Positions 6,881 to 6,904 of a stretch of DNA of 6,904 nt are shown one piece after another. The position numbers and the translations under genes are program-made. The DNA is from Verrucomicrobiota bacterium (GTDB taxonomy: Bacteria; Verrucomicrobiota; Verrucomicrobiia; Verrucomicrobiales; DEV007): positions 1 through 6,904 of the forward strand of contig JAQCER010000180.1 in the NCBI GenBank assembly GCA_027618625.1, written 5' to 3'. Every line of letters begins with the position of its first letter. Within the stretch, counting starts at the first letter, position 1. A model generated the notes under the pieces. That model saw only the letters and a list, made by a program, of their open reading frames with translations, did no database searches and was not told where the DNA came from.

Positions 6881-6904
6881 TGACCAGATGTCTTGAATTC
6901 TGTC

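Noticed and set aside
6810..6896. 28-codon ORF overlapping the end of the thioredoxin-like gene
   Set aside because: Its composition is plausible, but it is too short, has no ribosome binding site or recognised motif, and overlaps the hairpin.

Overview
The window holds one large gene on the minus strand, which runs off the left edge, and three genes on the plus strand that read away from it. G+C is moderate to high. The four proposed start codons have no convincing Shine-Dalgarno sequence. The gene content and architectures suggest a Gram-negative bacterium, most likely of the Verrucomicrobiota / PVC group. This placement is inferred from protein character and is not proven by any marker in the window.

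Left half (1-3256, minus): a multidomain ABCG-type transporter, missing its C-terminus. In order it has a TerB-like helical domain, a region with two degenerate FHA-like beta domains, an ABC ATPase domain and the first five membrane helices of an ABC-2 permease. Six-frame searches that need both a start and a stop miss it, because the stop lies outside the window. The many short ORFs across 1-3250 are shadows of this gene.

Middle (3257-3448): a 192-base divergent control region. It contains a fair sigma-70-like promoter for the transporter, a run of eight C, and only weak promoter matches for the plus-strand genes.

Right half (3449-6820, plus): ftsH (membrane AAA+ zinc protease, all key motifs intact), then after 32 bases cysQ (3'(2'),5'-bisphosphate nucleotidase), then after a 73-base AT-rich gap a small exported or membrane-anchored thioredoxin-fold protein. 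Its active site reads W-S-G-A-C, so the attacking cysteine is replaced by serine. A perfect 8-bp inverted repeat follows the last gene. ftsH and cysQ are probably cotranscribed; the thioredoxin-like gene may have its own promoter. FtsH handles membrane protein quality control and CysQ clears pAp from sulfur metabolism. The transporter looks like a separately controlled membrane system with its own cytoplasmic sensory front end.

The points most worth a second look are the TerB/FHA/ABCG fusion, its altered Q-loop (His) and D-loop (Ser), and the monothiol thioredoxin-like protein. No mobile element, CRISPR array, tRNA or rRNA was seen.
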